Source: JBEATZ01 sp041178545
Lineage (GTDB): Bacteria > Planctomycetota > UBA1135 > UBA2386
Assembly (NCBI GenBank): GCA_041178545.1
Contig: JBEGVB010000111.1
Span: forward strand, 1 to 17,822
DNA: 17,822 nucleotides
Direction of reading: 5' to 3'
Shown: positions 7,778 to 14,665 of the stretch, piece by piece
Layout: every line of letters starts with the position of its first letter
Numbering within the stretch: position 1 is the stretch's first letter
Made by a program: the position numbers and the translations under genes
The notes under the pieces: generated by a model
The model's input: only the letters and a program-made list of their open reading frames with translations
What the model was told of the DNA's origin: nothing
Database searches by the model: none

Positions 7778-8099
7778 GACCACCACTCGTGCGCCACACC
7801 GTATGCAACTCCTGGGAACCGACGGCGAGCCGACGGCGGACCGTCGACAGTCGGGTGTTTGTTCCCACAGGTCCGCGTGGCGAATCCACGCCGTACACGC
7901 TCTTCCGCAACGATCCCAACGCCGCTTCCGCGCTCCGCAGGTCGGAGCGGCCACCACTGTGCACCCGCGTGCCACTCGCTAGCATCCCAAGCGCACCAGC
8001 GCTCAAGAGACTCGCGAACGCATCGTTGCCACAGGATCGCACCATGCGTTCCGGACTCGGACGCACTGTTGCAACCCGTGGTCACTTTGCGTTGTATGC
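7778..8099. other. Intergenic region upstream of the sigma54 promoter
   Basis: About 320 bases with no credible gene on either strand; the open frames lack initiation signals and family features. It holds the two short stems near 7831-7891. If the sigma54 promoter at 8100 is real, an enhancer site for a bacterial enhancer-binding protein should lie here. I could not pick out a convincing long inverted repeat by eye. Confidence 0.4.
7831..7863 (+). terminator. Possible terminator after the PATAN gene
   Basis: CGACGG (7831-7836) and CCGTCG (7841-7846) form a 6-bp stem with loop CGGA. A T-richer stretch, GGTGTTTGTT, ends at about 7863. The T-run is broken and starts several bases after the stem, so termination is uncertain. 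A second short stem, GCGTGG/CCACGC at 7875-7891, lies downstream without a T-tail. Confidence 0.3.
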
Positions 8100-8116
8100 T
8101 TGGCACGTTGGTTGCT
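8100..8116 (+). promoter_or_regulatory. Sigma54 (RpoN) promoter of the PEP-CTERM gene
   Basis: TTGGCACG at 8100-8107 (-24 element), four bases, then TTGCT at 8112-8116 (-12 element) fit the sigma54 consensus YTGGCACG-N4-TTGCW at every fixed position. The GG (8102-8103) and GC (8114-8115) are 10 bases apart, the required spacing. The start of transcription would be near 8127, about 21 bases before the ATG at 8148. PEP-CTERM genes are known in other bacteria to be controlled by sigma54 through the PrsK/PrsR pair, which supports the call. Confidence 0.8.
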
Positions 8117-8147
8117 CGACACCCTGCGCTTCACACCCTTGGTAAGC

Positions 8148-8600
8148 ATGGCACCCTTCAAGATTCTGCTCGCTGCAACCTCGCTCGCACTCCTGTCCGC
8201 CTGTTCGGACTGGTCGAGCGGCGGCAACCGCAATCCCACTTCCAAGCCGGTTGGCGACGGAGACTCGATCGTGGTTGCCACGGGCACGGGCACTGGCGGC
8301 CTCGGTGACCTGAGAGGCAACCAGCCCACCGGTGGCGGTGGCGGCACCGGTGGTGGTGGAACGGGCGGTGGCGGCACCGGCGGTGGTGGAACGGGTGGCG
8401 GCGGAACCGGCGGTGGTGGAACGGGCGGCGGTGGAACGGGCGGCGGTGGAACGGGCGGTGGCGGAACGGGCGGTGGTGGAACCAACTCCGGCGGCGGCGG
8501 CAATCCTGTTCCCGAGCCAAGCACCATGCTGTTGGTCGGCTCCGGTCTCGCTGGCTTCGCGCTGTTGAGCCGTCGTCGCCGTCGCGCCACCGCGATCTGA
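8148..8600 (+). CDS. PEP-CTERM protein with lipoprotein signal and Gly-Thr repeat
   Basis: A small exported protein of 150 residues. The N-terminus MAPFKILLAATSLALLSAC is a lipoprotein signal with lipobox LSAC and lipidation site Cys19. The middle is a low-complexity run of ten Gly-rich units ending in Thr. The C-terminus is a textbook PEP-CTERM sorting signal: VPEPST, a hydrophobic span (MLLVGSGLAGFALL) and a basic tail (SRRRRRA). Exosortase recognises this tail and processes the protein for surface or extracellular-matrix delivery. No enzymatic domain is seen. The ATG at 8148 is preferred over the one at 8100 because it places a correct signal peptide at the start and lies downstream of the sigma54 promoter. 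Carrying both a lipobox and a PEP-CTERM tail is unusual. No exosortase gene is in the window. Confidence 0.85.
   Translation: MAPFKILLAATSLALLSACSDWSSGGNRNPTSKPVGDGDSIVVATGTGTGGLGDLRGNQPTGGGGGTGGGGTGGGGTGGGGTGGGGTGGGGTGGGGTGGGGTGGGGTGGGGTNSGGGGNPVPEPSTMLLVGSGLAGFALLSRRRRRATAI
8331..8483 (+). repeat. In-frame tandem repeat encoding ten Gly-rich/Thr units
   Basis: The run is one GGGGGT unit plus nine 15-base units, each encoding GGGGT, 153 bases in all. Third-position differences among the Gly codons (GGT, GGC, GGA) and Thr codons (ACC, ACG) are spread through the array, while several adjacent units are identical. This suggests expansion by slippage or unequal recombination followed by drift. 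The opposite strand reads as a Pro/Val-rich open frame that is only a shadow. Confidence 0.9.
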
Positions 8601-8611
8601 TGCCCCCAGCC

Positions 8612-8627
8612 TGCGCGAGCACGCGCA
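8612..8627 (+). other. Short hairpin after the PEP-CTERM gene
   Basis: TGCGCG (8612-8617) and CGCGCA (8622-8627) form a perfect 6-bp stem with loop AGCA, 11 bases after the stop. No T-run follows. It may act as an mRNA 3' end or a weak terminator; GC-rich chance is possible. Confidence 0.25.
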
Positions 8628-8688
8628 CGGCGGCTGACCTTGGCGGTTGTGCTTGGGCGCACCGACGGTCCGGTGCACACTGGCTCTC

Positions 8689-9672
8689 GTGGTGAGCCAC
8701 CCGCACGACGAGCCCTTGGAGTTGCGCAGCAAGATCCCTGGCTGGGCCCACGGACTCCCGCTCGTCGAGTACCTCGCCCAGCGCTTCCCGTACCACGACC
8801 GCGCCGCGTGGACCCAACTGCTGCAGGCAGGCCGCCTGCGGCACTGCGACCGCCCGGTGACGGAAGACGTGGTGCTCGGCCCAGGCGACACCGTCACCTA
8901 CCTGCGCGAGCACACGGAGCCGCCGGTGCGCCTCGACCTCGAGTTGGTGCACGTCGACGATGCCGTCGTCGTGGCCACCAAGCCGCCGCACCTTCCGAGC
9001 CACTCGGATGGCGCGTTCATCCGGCACACGATGCTGCACCAACTCTCCCTGCGCGTGCCGGGCACGCGGCCCAGGCTCGTGCACCGACTCGACCGTGAGA
9101 CGAGTGGACTCATGGTCTTCGCGCGCACCGCGGCGGCGAGCCGCGCCCTCGAGGCGCAGTTCCGATCGGGGCGCGTCCACAAGGAGTACCTGGCGGTGGC
9201 ACACGGACGGTTCGGGCAAGACACGGTCGAGGTCGACGCGCCCATCGGCTTCGCCCCGGGCAGCGCGATCCAGCTCCGCCGGGCCGTGTGCGCCGACGGG
9301 GCGCCAGCAGCAACCCGGTTCGAGGTGCTCGAGCGCCTTGCAGACGCCACGCTCGTGCGTGCAGTGCCCGCAACCGGTCGCACCCACCAGATCCGGGTCC
9401 ACCTCGAGCACCTCGGCCACCCGCTCGTGGGCGACTGTCTCTACGGGCAGCCGGACGAGGGCTACCTCGCGTTCCTGCGCCACGTGAAGTCGGGAGGCGA
9501 CCCGATGCTCGTGCGCCCCTGCGGCACGAACCGCCAGTTGCTGCACGCTGCCGTGCTGGAGTTCGACCATCCTCTCACGGGTGCACCGACCCGGTTCGAG
9601 TCCCCGGCCCCCGCCGACTTCACCGACTGGATGCAGGCCCGCAGGGGCGCGGACACCGCGGATCCGGCATGA
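8689..9672 (+). CDS. RluA-family 23S rRNA/tRNA pseudouridine synthase
   Basis: Converts specific uridines in RNA to pseudouridine in the cytoplasm. The product is 327 residues from the GTG at 8689; a second GTG at 8692 is equally possible. An S4-like RNA-binding segment lies at about 10-66. The catalytic core has the RluA signature HRLDRETSGLMVFAR with the catalytic Asp135, then HKEYLAVAHG, and the late motif PATGRTHQIRVHLEHLGHPLVGD. Length and motif order are normal for RluA/RluC/RluD enzymes; the target uridine cannot be told from sequence. An upstream in-frame ATG at 8647 would add residues unlike the family. The gene stops 7 bases before the next start, so the two are probably co-transcribed. 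Confidence 0.93.
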   Translation: MVSHPHDEPLELRSKIPGWAHGLPLVEYLAQRFPYHDRAAWTQLLQAGRLRHCDRPVTEDVVLGPGDTVTYLREHTEPPVRLDLELVHVDDAVVVATKPPHLPSHSDGAFIRHTMLHQLSLRVPGTRPRLVHRLDRETSGLMVFARTAAASRALEAQFRSGRVHKEYLAVAHGRFGQDTVEVDAPIGFAPGSAIQLRRAVCADGAPAATRFEVLERLADATLVRAVPATGRTHQIRVHLEHLGHPLVGDCLYGQPDEGYLAFLRHVKSGGDPMLVRPCGTNRQLLHAAVLEFDHPLTGAPTRFESPAPADFTDWMQARRGADTADPA

Positions 9673-9679
9673 TGCCGGT

Positions 9680-10408
9680 GTGTCCGCTGCACGCCTTGCC
9701 CTCCTGCTGAGCCTCGCTGCCTGTGCGCCACACCCGGTGCAGACGGTCCCGGGGCAGCAGCCTGCCCTCCCGGTCGCGCAGCCTTCGGACGCAGAGTTGG
9801 CCGCACGTGCACTCCTCCAGGCCCCGCCGTCGGAGTGGGGCAACGCGATGGGAGTGGCCTGGTCCGCAGGACGCGACGTGGTCACTCCGCTGGTTGCAGG
9901 GTTGCGAGCGGATCCGTCCGCGCCCGGGGCACAGGCGGCAACCCGGCTCCTCGGTCTGTTCGGCGGCGAGCCTGCAGCTTCCTTCCTCCGCGAGCAACTC
10001 ACCGAACGGGGCCCCAACGCCACCGAGTCAGCGCTCGCCCTCGGCGAGGCCGGTGCCGTCGAGGTCGCGCCCGAGCTGCGCGCCGCGGCGGCCGACCGAC
10101 TGTCCGACCCCACGCTCCGCTGCGCGTGCATCGCGACCCTCGTGCGCCTCGGGCACGGCCGCGAGGTGCGAGAACTGGTGCGCGCGGTCCTGCTCGCCGG
10201 CACGCCGGCAGGCGAGACGCTCCGCGTGGAGCACGGGCTCCCCCAGCGCAGCCGCTGGGCACTGGAGCGCTACATGCTGCAACGCGCGCTGGTGGCTGCG
10301 TCCGGCAGGGACTTTGGCTTCGACACCGACTCGCCGTGGCCCGACCTGGAGCGCGCCGCAGCGGAGGTCGATGCCTGGCTCGCGGCCTCTGCTCCGCGCG
10401 GCTCCTGA
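9680..10408 (+). CDS. Lipoprotein with HEAT-like helical repeats
   Basis: I do not recognise a named family. From the GTG at 9680 the product is 242 residues. The start VSAARLALLLSLAAC is a short lipoprotein signal with lipobox LAAC and lipidation site Cys15. The body is made of Ala/Leu/Arg/Glu-rich helix pairs, for example AATRLLGLFGGEPAASFL, ALALGEAGAVEVAPEL and CACIATLVRLGHGREV, as in short HEAT repeats. Such proteins are usually scaffolds. It follows the RluA gene by 7 bases and converges on the coiled-coil protein gene with a 10-base gap. The frame is open upstream into the RluA gene, but the lipobox position makes 9680 the likely start. Confidence 0.72.
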   Translation: MSAARLALLLSLAACAPHPVQTVPGQQPALPVAQPSDAELAARALLQAPPSEWGNAMGVAWSAGRDVVTPLVAGLRADPSAPGAQAATRLLGLFGGEPAASFLREQLTERGPNATESALALGEAGAVEVAPELRAAAADRLSDPTLRCACIATLVRLGHGREVRELVRAVLLAGTPAGETLRVEHGLPQRSRWALERYMLQRALVAASGRDFGFDTDSPWPDLERAAAEVDAWLAASAPRGS

Positions 10409-10418
10409 CCCGGACCGG

Positions 10419-10970
10419 TCAGGGGAACATCGTCGCCGCGGACTGCATGCTGACGTCGCGCACCGAACCGTTGCGCAACGCAACGCGGCCCTTGCAAGGC
10501 ATCTGGTTGCGCTCTGCCTCCACCTGCACCTCGAAGTCGCCCTCCATGGTGGCCATGGTGAGGTCGGAGAGGATGCGGAGGTTGGAGTAGCCGAGGTGCA
10601 GCATGCGGACCTCGACCAGCGCCCGTACCCGCTCGGAGGCGCTCTCGGGTCGGCTCATGACCATGGACGGCTCCGACACCACGACGGTCTGGCTCGCTGC
10701 ACGCTGGATGGTCTGGCCCAACGACTCGTTGGCGTCCTGCAGCCGCTGCAGGTCCTCGTGGATCCGCTCGAGCAGCGTCTCGACCCGGTCGGGACGCAGG
10801 TGGTCCATCTGCTGCGCCAGCTGCTCGATGCGGTCGTTGAGCACCTTGAGGCCCGCGAGTTCGCGGAGGTGGGACTCGAAGCGCGCGAGGCGGAGGCCGA
10901 CCAAGAGGTAGCCCACCAGCAGCCCGCCGAGGAACAGGCCGGAGAAGACGTAGAACTGGGTCTGGTCCAT
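10419..10970 (-). CDS. Membrane-anchored coiled-coil protein, unknown function
   Basis: 183 residues from the ATG at 10970. An N-terminal membrane span (YVFSGLFLGGLLVGYLLVGL, about 7-26) is followed by a long charged helix with heptad spacing (about 30-100, for example NDRIEQLAQQMDHL and LLERIHEDLQRLQDANESL) and a C-terminal region of about 80 residues containing LSDLTMATMEGDFEVQVEAE and GRVALRNGSVRDV. No known domain is recognised. The frame extends to an ATG at 11009, but those 13 residues are Pro/Gly-rich and lie on the inverted repeat of the shared promoter, so the later ATG is preferred. The gene is divergent from the NhaC-type antiporter. Confidence 0.7.
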   Translation of the reverse strand: MDQTQFYVFSGLFLGGLLVGYLLVGLRLARFESHLRELAGLKVLNDRIEQLAQQMDHLRPDRVETLLERIHEDLQRLQDANESLGQTIQRAASQTVVVSEPSMVMSRPESASERVRALVEVRMLHLGYSNLRILSDLTMATMEGDFEVQVEAERNQMPCKGRVALRNGSVRDVSMQSAATMFP

Positions 10971-11004
10971 GTGCAGGGCGTGTCCCGGTCCCGGAGGAAG
11001 CAGG

Positions 11005-11022
11005 GACATTCGGGGGAATGTC
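11005..11022. promoter_or_regulatory. Inverted repeat in the divergent promoter region
   Basis: GACATTC (11005-11011), loop GGGG, GAATGTC (11016-11022): a perfect 7-bp inverted repeat in the 80-base gap between the coiled-coil gene and the antiporter. It could be an operator for a dimeric regulator of either gene or a hairpin in the leader. No clear -35/-10 pair was found beside it. Confidence 0.4.
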
Positions 11023-11050
11023 GCTGGGGCGGAGTGTAGCCTGCCCGCCC

Positions 11051-13174
11051 ATGACCGGAAGACTGCGCTGGATCATCGCAGCAGGCTTCGTGCTGCTCTT
11101 CTTCCTGATCCCCTCCCCGGAATCGAGTGCCGGCAAGGCCAACCTCGCCTCGCTGCGCGTGCGAGGCTGGCTGCTCGACGCCGAGGGCCCGCTGGCGGCG
11201 CGCGTCACGGGCGGGGCGATCCCGCCGCTTGCCGTCGACTTCCGCATGAGCCCGCCGGACGAGGCGATGGCGGCGCGCTGCACCGCCGAGCTCACGCGCA
11301 TCGCCCAGGAGTGGGCCACGGCCCGCACCATCGAGGCCGAACGCGCGGAAGACCGCCGCAGGGTGGATCCCGCACTGCCTGCCGTCGGGCTGCAGGTGAC
11401 GGTGACCGACGTGGGTGTCGACGCCCGCCTCGCCCCGCTGCCCGACGGGACCGCGGTGCCACCGCTGCAGATGCGGCACCCCGGGCGTTCGAGCCTGCTG
11501 CCCGCGTTCCTCGCGATCGTGTTGGCCGTGCTGACTCGCAACGTCATCGCATCGCTGTTCCTCGGCTCCCTCGCGGGCGCGATGGCCTGGTTCGCAACCG
11601 GTGCGGCGCAGCTGCCGGGCACCGAGGCCGCGACACCCGTGTGGCAGGTCCCCTTTGCTGCCACCTGGCGCCTCCTTCACGAGACACTCTGGAAGACCGT
11701 GCTGGGCGAGCTGCAGGTCTGGGACAGCTCTGCCGGCTTCCAGACACGCATCATCCTGTTCGTCATCTTCCTGTTCATGGCCATCGGCATCATGATCCGG
11801 AGCGGCGGCGTGCAGGGCATGGTGCAGTGGGTCAGCCGCTTCGCACGCGGCCCCGTGAGCACGCAGTTCTGCACGTGGATCACTGGGCTGTTGATCTTCT
11901 TCGACGACTACTCCAACTGCATCATCGCCGGCACCACGATGCAGCCGCTCGGCGACCGCAACCGCGTGTCGCGCGAGAAGATCTCGTACATCGTCGACTC
12001 GACGGCAGCCCCGGTCGCAGGCCTGTCGATCTTCTCGACCTGGATCGCCTACGAGATCTCCCAGTACCGGGTGCCGCTCACCATGGTGACCAAGGACGAC
12101 GGCACGCCCTACCTGGCCTCGGATGCCTTTGCCGTGTTCGTGCAGACGCTGCCGTACCGCTTCTACTGCATCTTCACGCTGCTGCTGCTCTTCCTCGTCA
12201 TCGTGCTGCGCAGGGACTTCGGCCCGATGCTGCGCGCAGAACGCCGCTCCCGCCTCACCGGCAAGCCGCTCGACGACGACGCCAAGCCGATGGTCAGCAA
12301 GGACATGGCCGAGATGAAGGCCCCACCCGGGACGCCGCTGCGCGCCGTCAACGGCATGCTGCCGGTCCTGACCTTGGTGGGCCTCACCATCGGCCTGATC
12401 TTTCGCTACGGGGCTTACGACGACGCGGGGGCCTGGCGGGTGCCGGCCAACGTGTCCGGGTGGCTCGAGACCACGCAGTGGATCCTCGGCAACTCGGCCA
12501 GCGAGAAGGCCCTCATGTACGCGTCGCTGGTGACGCTGGTCGTGACCGCGTTGCTGGTGCTGGCCCAGCGCATCCTCACCCTCGGCCAAGTGGTAGAGAG
12601 CGCGCTGCGCTCCGCCAAGTCGCTCGGCATCGCCATCGTCATCCTGCTGCTCGCCTGGTGCATCGGCCAGACCTGCAAGGACCTCGGCACCAGTCTCTAC
12701 CTCACGTCCGCGTTCCGCGACCTGATGAGTCCCCAGCTGCTGCCGATCCTCATGTTCCTGCTCGCATCGCTCATCTCGTTCGCCACCGGCACCTCCTACG
12801 GCACCATGGCGATCCTGCTCCCCAACGTGGTGATCCTGAGCCACTCGATCGGCGTGGAGTCAGGGTTCGGGGGCACGGCACTGATGATTCTCACCATCGG
12901 CTCGGTGCTGGAGGGGTCGATCTTCGGCGACCACTGCTCCCCCATCAGCGACACCACGGTGCTGTCCTCGCTCGGCACCCAGTGCGACCACATGGCGCAC
13001 GTACAGACCCAGATGCCCTATGCACTGCTGGCCATGGTCACGGCCACCGTGTGCGGCTACCTGCCCGTGATGTGGATCGGCCCGTGGTTCTGGCCCTGGT
13101 CGTTCGCCATCGGCATCGCAGCCATGAGTGCCTTCCTCCTGGTGGTGGGCCGCAACCCGGCGCGGCCCGCGTGA
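11051..13174 (+). CDS. NhaC-family Na+/H+ antiporter with N-terminal extension
   Basis: An inner-membrane secondary transporter, 707 residues from the ATG at 11051. The core starts near residue 147 and has many hydrophobic spans. Signature segments of the NhaC family (COG1757) are seen: FFDDYSN with Asp285 and Asp286, SREKISYIVDSTAAPVAGL, STWIAYEI, SFATGTSYGTMAI, and GDHCSPISDTT with Asp627 and His628, followed by HVQTQMPYAL. The family exchanges Na+ for H+; some members move other substrates, including tetracycline (Tet35), so the true substrate is open. Residues 1-145 are unusual: a signal-like or membrane segment (IIAAGFVLLFFLI) then about 120 soluble residues with no recognised domain, before the transporter core. 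The gene ends 7 bases from the convergent gene at 13182, with no terminator seen. Confidence 0.88.
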   Translation: MTGRLRWIIAAGFVLLFFLIPSPESSAGKANLASLRVRGWLLDAEGPLAARVTGGAIPPLAVDFRMSPPDEAMAARCTAELTRIAQEWATARTIEAERAEDRRRVDPALPAVGLQVTVTDVGVDARLAPLPDGTAVPPLQMRHPGRSSLLPAFLAIVLAVLTRNVIASLFLGSLAGAMAWFATGAAQLPGTEAATPVWQVPFAATWRLLHETLWKTVLGELQVWDSSAGFQTRIILFVIFLFMAIGIMIRSGGVQGMVQWVSRFARGPVSTQFCTWITGLLIFFDDYSNCIIAGTTMQPLGDRNRVSREKISYIVDSTAAPVAGLSIFSTWIAYEISQYRVPLTMVTKDDGTPYLASDAFAVFVQTLPYRFYCIFTLLLLFLVIVLRRDFGPMLRAERRSRLTGKPLDDDAKPMVSKDMAEMKAPPGTPLRAVNGMLPVLTLVGLTIGLIFRYGAYDDAGAWRVPANVSGWLETTQWILGNSASEKALMYASLVTLVVTALLVLAQRILTLGQVVESALRSAKSLGIAIVILLLAWCIGQTCKDLGTSLYLTSAFRDLMSPQLLPILMFLLASLISFATGTSYGTMAILLPNVVILSHSIGVESGFGGTALMILTIGSVLEGSIFGDHCSPISDTTVLSSLGTQCDHMAHVQTQMPYALLAMVTATVCGYLPVMWIGPWFWPWSFAIGIAAMSAFLLVVGRNPARPA

Positions 13175-13181
13175 ACGAGGG

Positions 13182-14102
13182 CTAGCGACCGAGCAGGCGC
13201 CGCGCGAGTTCCACCCCGCCCGGCACCTGCACGCAGCACGCGAGCCACAACCGCGCGAGCACCGGGTCGCCTGCCAGGACCGCAGCCTCGGCCATGGCAA
13301 GCGCCTCGGGTGCCCTCGGGTCCGGCAGTTCGAGCTGGGTCACCGGGACGCGGGGCCACGACACGCCCTCGGGCCGCTGCAGCCGCACCGTGACGACCGT
13401 GGGGTCCGCGTCGGCCACGATGGTGCGGCTCTCGGTGCCGCCCCGGACCACCACCACCGCGCGACCGCGCGGCAGGGGCATCGGCACGACCTCGGGTCCC
13501 GGCAAGGGCTCCGCACTCGCGAGGTCCGGCAGGCCGTTCCGGCTGCAGTCCTCGCGCAGGATGCGGATGACGTCGGGGTCGGTGCCGGCAAGCAGGACAT
13601 CCAGTGCGGCGCGTGCGGAATGGACCCTGCCGAGCCGCAGGAGCTCGCGCGCGTGTGCCAGCTCGCGCAGCAGCTCGAGCTCGAGTGCCTGCTCGGCACG
13701 CGAGAGTTCGTCGCGCAACGGGGCCGACAGCCCCGTCGCCCGCAGCCTGCGCGCCGCAGCGAAGCCGTCGCCATGGCTGCCGAGTGCTGCCGCGTTGCGG
13801 ACCACGCCCAGCAGCACGAGCTGCTGGTCGCGCGCGCCTGCAGTCTCCCCTGCCGGCGACGCGGTCTGGGGAACCGCATCCGCCGTGCTGTTGCCGCGGG
13901 GCCCTTCCACCTGGTGCACGACCGCCGCCCCACTGGGCTCGTTGCCAGGGAACCAGCCGAGCCCCTCGCCGAACAAGAGCACCGCCAGTGCCACCACCAG
14001 CAGGAGGACAAGCGCTGCCCTGCGGGCCACGCGGATGCCGAGTGCACGCACGAGCCCGCCCCAAGGCGAGGTCTTGCCGCCGGGCCGCGCGCCTGCGCTC
14101 AT
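13182..14102 (-). CDS. Single-pass membrane protein of unknown function
   Basis: 306 residues from the ATG at 14102, overlapping the NUDIX stop by 4 bases. A basic cytoplasmic start of about 28 residues (GIRVARRA) leads to one membrane span at about 29-44 (ALVLLLVVALAVLLFG). The outer part has a helical, Leu/Arg/Glu-rich region (LSRAEQALELELLRELAHA, then ALDVLLAG) and a more beta-rich region (RAVVVVRGG, PTVVTVRLQ), and it ends in helices (LARLWLACCVQVPGGVEL). No domain is recognised. Its position as third gene of the ligase-NUDIX operon suggests a role in the same surface or lipid process, but this is only context. Confidence 0.72.
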   Translation of the reverse strand: MSAGARPGGKTSPWGGLVRALGIRVARRAALVLLLVVALAVLLFGEGLGWFPGNEPSGAAVVHQVEGPRGNSTADAVPQTASPAGETAGARDQQLVLLGVVRNAAALGSHGDGFAAARRLRATGLSAPLRDELSRAEQALELELLRELAHARELLRLGRVHSARAALDVLLAGTDPDVIRILREDCSRNGLPDLASAEPLPGPEVVPMPLPRGRAVVVVRGGTESRTIVADADPTVVTVRLQRPEGVSWPRVPVTQLELPDPRAPEALAMAEAAVLAGDPVLARLWLACCVQVPGGVELARRLLGR

Positions 14103-14665
14103 GCGCCCCCGAGCAGTACGCTTGCCTTCCGGTGCAGGCGCAGCACGCTCTCCTCGTCCGTCACCCCGTGGAGCTCCGCGGCCGTGAACCACTTCACGTC
14201 GTGTGACTCCTCGGAGACCACCGGCACGTCCGTGTCGCCGCCCACGCGGAACAGGAAGCGCACGTCCCAGTGCAGGTGCTCCGGCTCCGTGCCGCGCGCA
14301 GGAATCGGGTGAACGTCGAGGTCGAGCGGGACCAGCCACCCGCGTGGCAGCAGCAGCTCGACCTCGCCGAAGCCGGACTCCTCGACGGCCTCGCGCCGCG
14401 CGGCCTCCTCGATGCGCGACTCGCCGTCGACATGGCCACCGAGCTGGAGCCAGCGGTCGAGCTTGCGGTGGTGCGTGAGCAGGCAGCGCGACCCGTCGCG
14501 GGACACGATCCAGGCCGAGGCCGTGATGTGCCCCGGCACGCAGCTGCGCAGCAGGCAGTCGTCGTGTTCCGAAGCGAAGCGGTGGAACCGGTGGACAAGT
14601 TCGCGCTCCTCGGGGTGGACCCGTTCGTAGCGCGCGAGCAGTTCGATCAGGTGTTGTCGGTGCAC
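14099..14665 (-). CDS. NUDIX hydrolase
   Basis: A small cytoplasmic pyrophosphohydrolase, 188 residues. The Nudix box spans Gly77-Phe99: GGHVDG, then REAVEESGF with the metal-binding Glu92, Glu95 and Glu96. The first Glu of the classical box (GX5E) is Ser83. From memory, the wording PGHITASAWIVS, THHRKLDRWLQLGGHVDG and HPIPARGTEPEHLHWDVRF matches a NUDIX subfamily of unknown substrate in which that first Glu is often absent. The GTG at 14665 was chosen because AGAGGA (14673-14678) sits 7 bases upstream, one of the few good ribosome sites in the window. It overlaps the 3' end of the ligase gene by 19 bases, so translation is probably coupled. The substrate is unknown; a nucleotide or CoA-type product linked to the ligase is a guess. 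Confidence 0.88.
   Translation of the reverse strand: MHRQHLIELLARYERVHPEERELVHRFHRFASEHDDCLLRSCVPGHITASAWIVSRDGSRCLLTHHRKLDRWLQLGGHVDGESRIEEAARREAVEESGFGEVELLLPRGWLVPLDLDVHPIPARGTEPEHLHWDVRFLFRVGGDTDVPVVSEESHDVKWFTAAELHGVTDEESVLRLHRKASVLLGGA

Noticed and set aside
7875..7891. Hairpin GCGTGG/CCACGC as terminator
   Set aside because: Short stem and no T-run; likely chance in GC-rich DNA.
4766..7975. Long minus-strand open frame (1069 codons) opposite the PATAN gene
   Set aside because: Shadow of a well-supported gene in GC-rich DNA; the translation has no recognisable domain and odd composition.
8069..8100. Sigma70-like pair TTGCAA / TATGCT upstream of the PEP-CTERM gene
   Set aside because: The spacer is 20 bases, too long, and it overlaps the much better sigma54 promoter.
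8331..8483. CRISPR-like array
   Set aside because: Units are 15 bases, directly adjacent, in frame and without spacers; it is a coding tandem repeat.
8003..8680. Minus-strand Pro/Val-rich repeat protein
   Set aside because: It is the reverse reading of the Gly-Thr repeat in the PEP-CTERM gene.
10655..12844. Long minus-strand open frame (729 codons) opposite the antiporter
   Set aside because: Gln/His/Arg-rich noise antisense to a clear NhaC-family protein.
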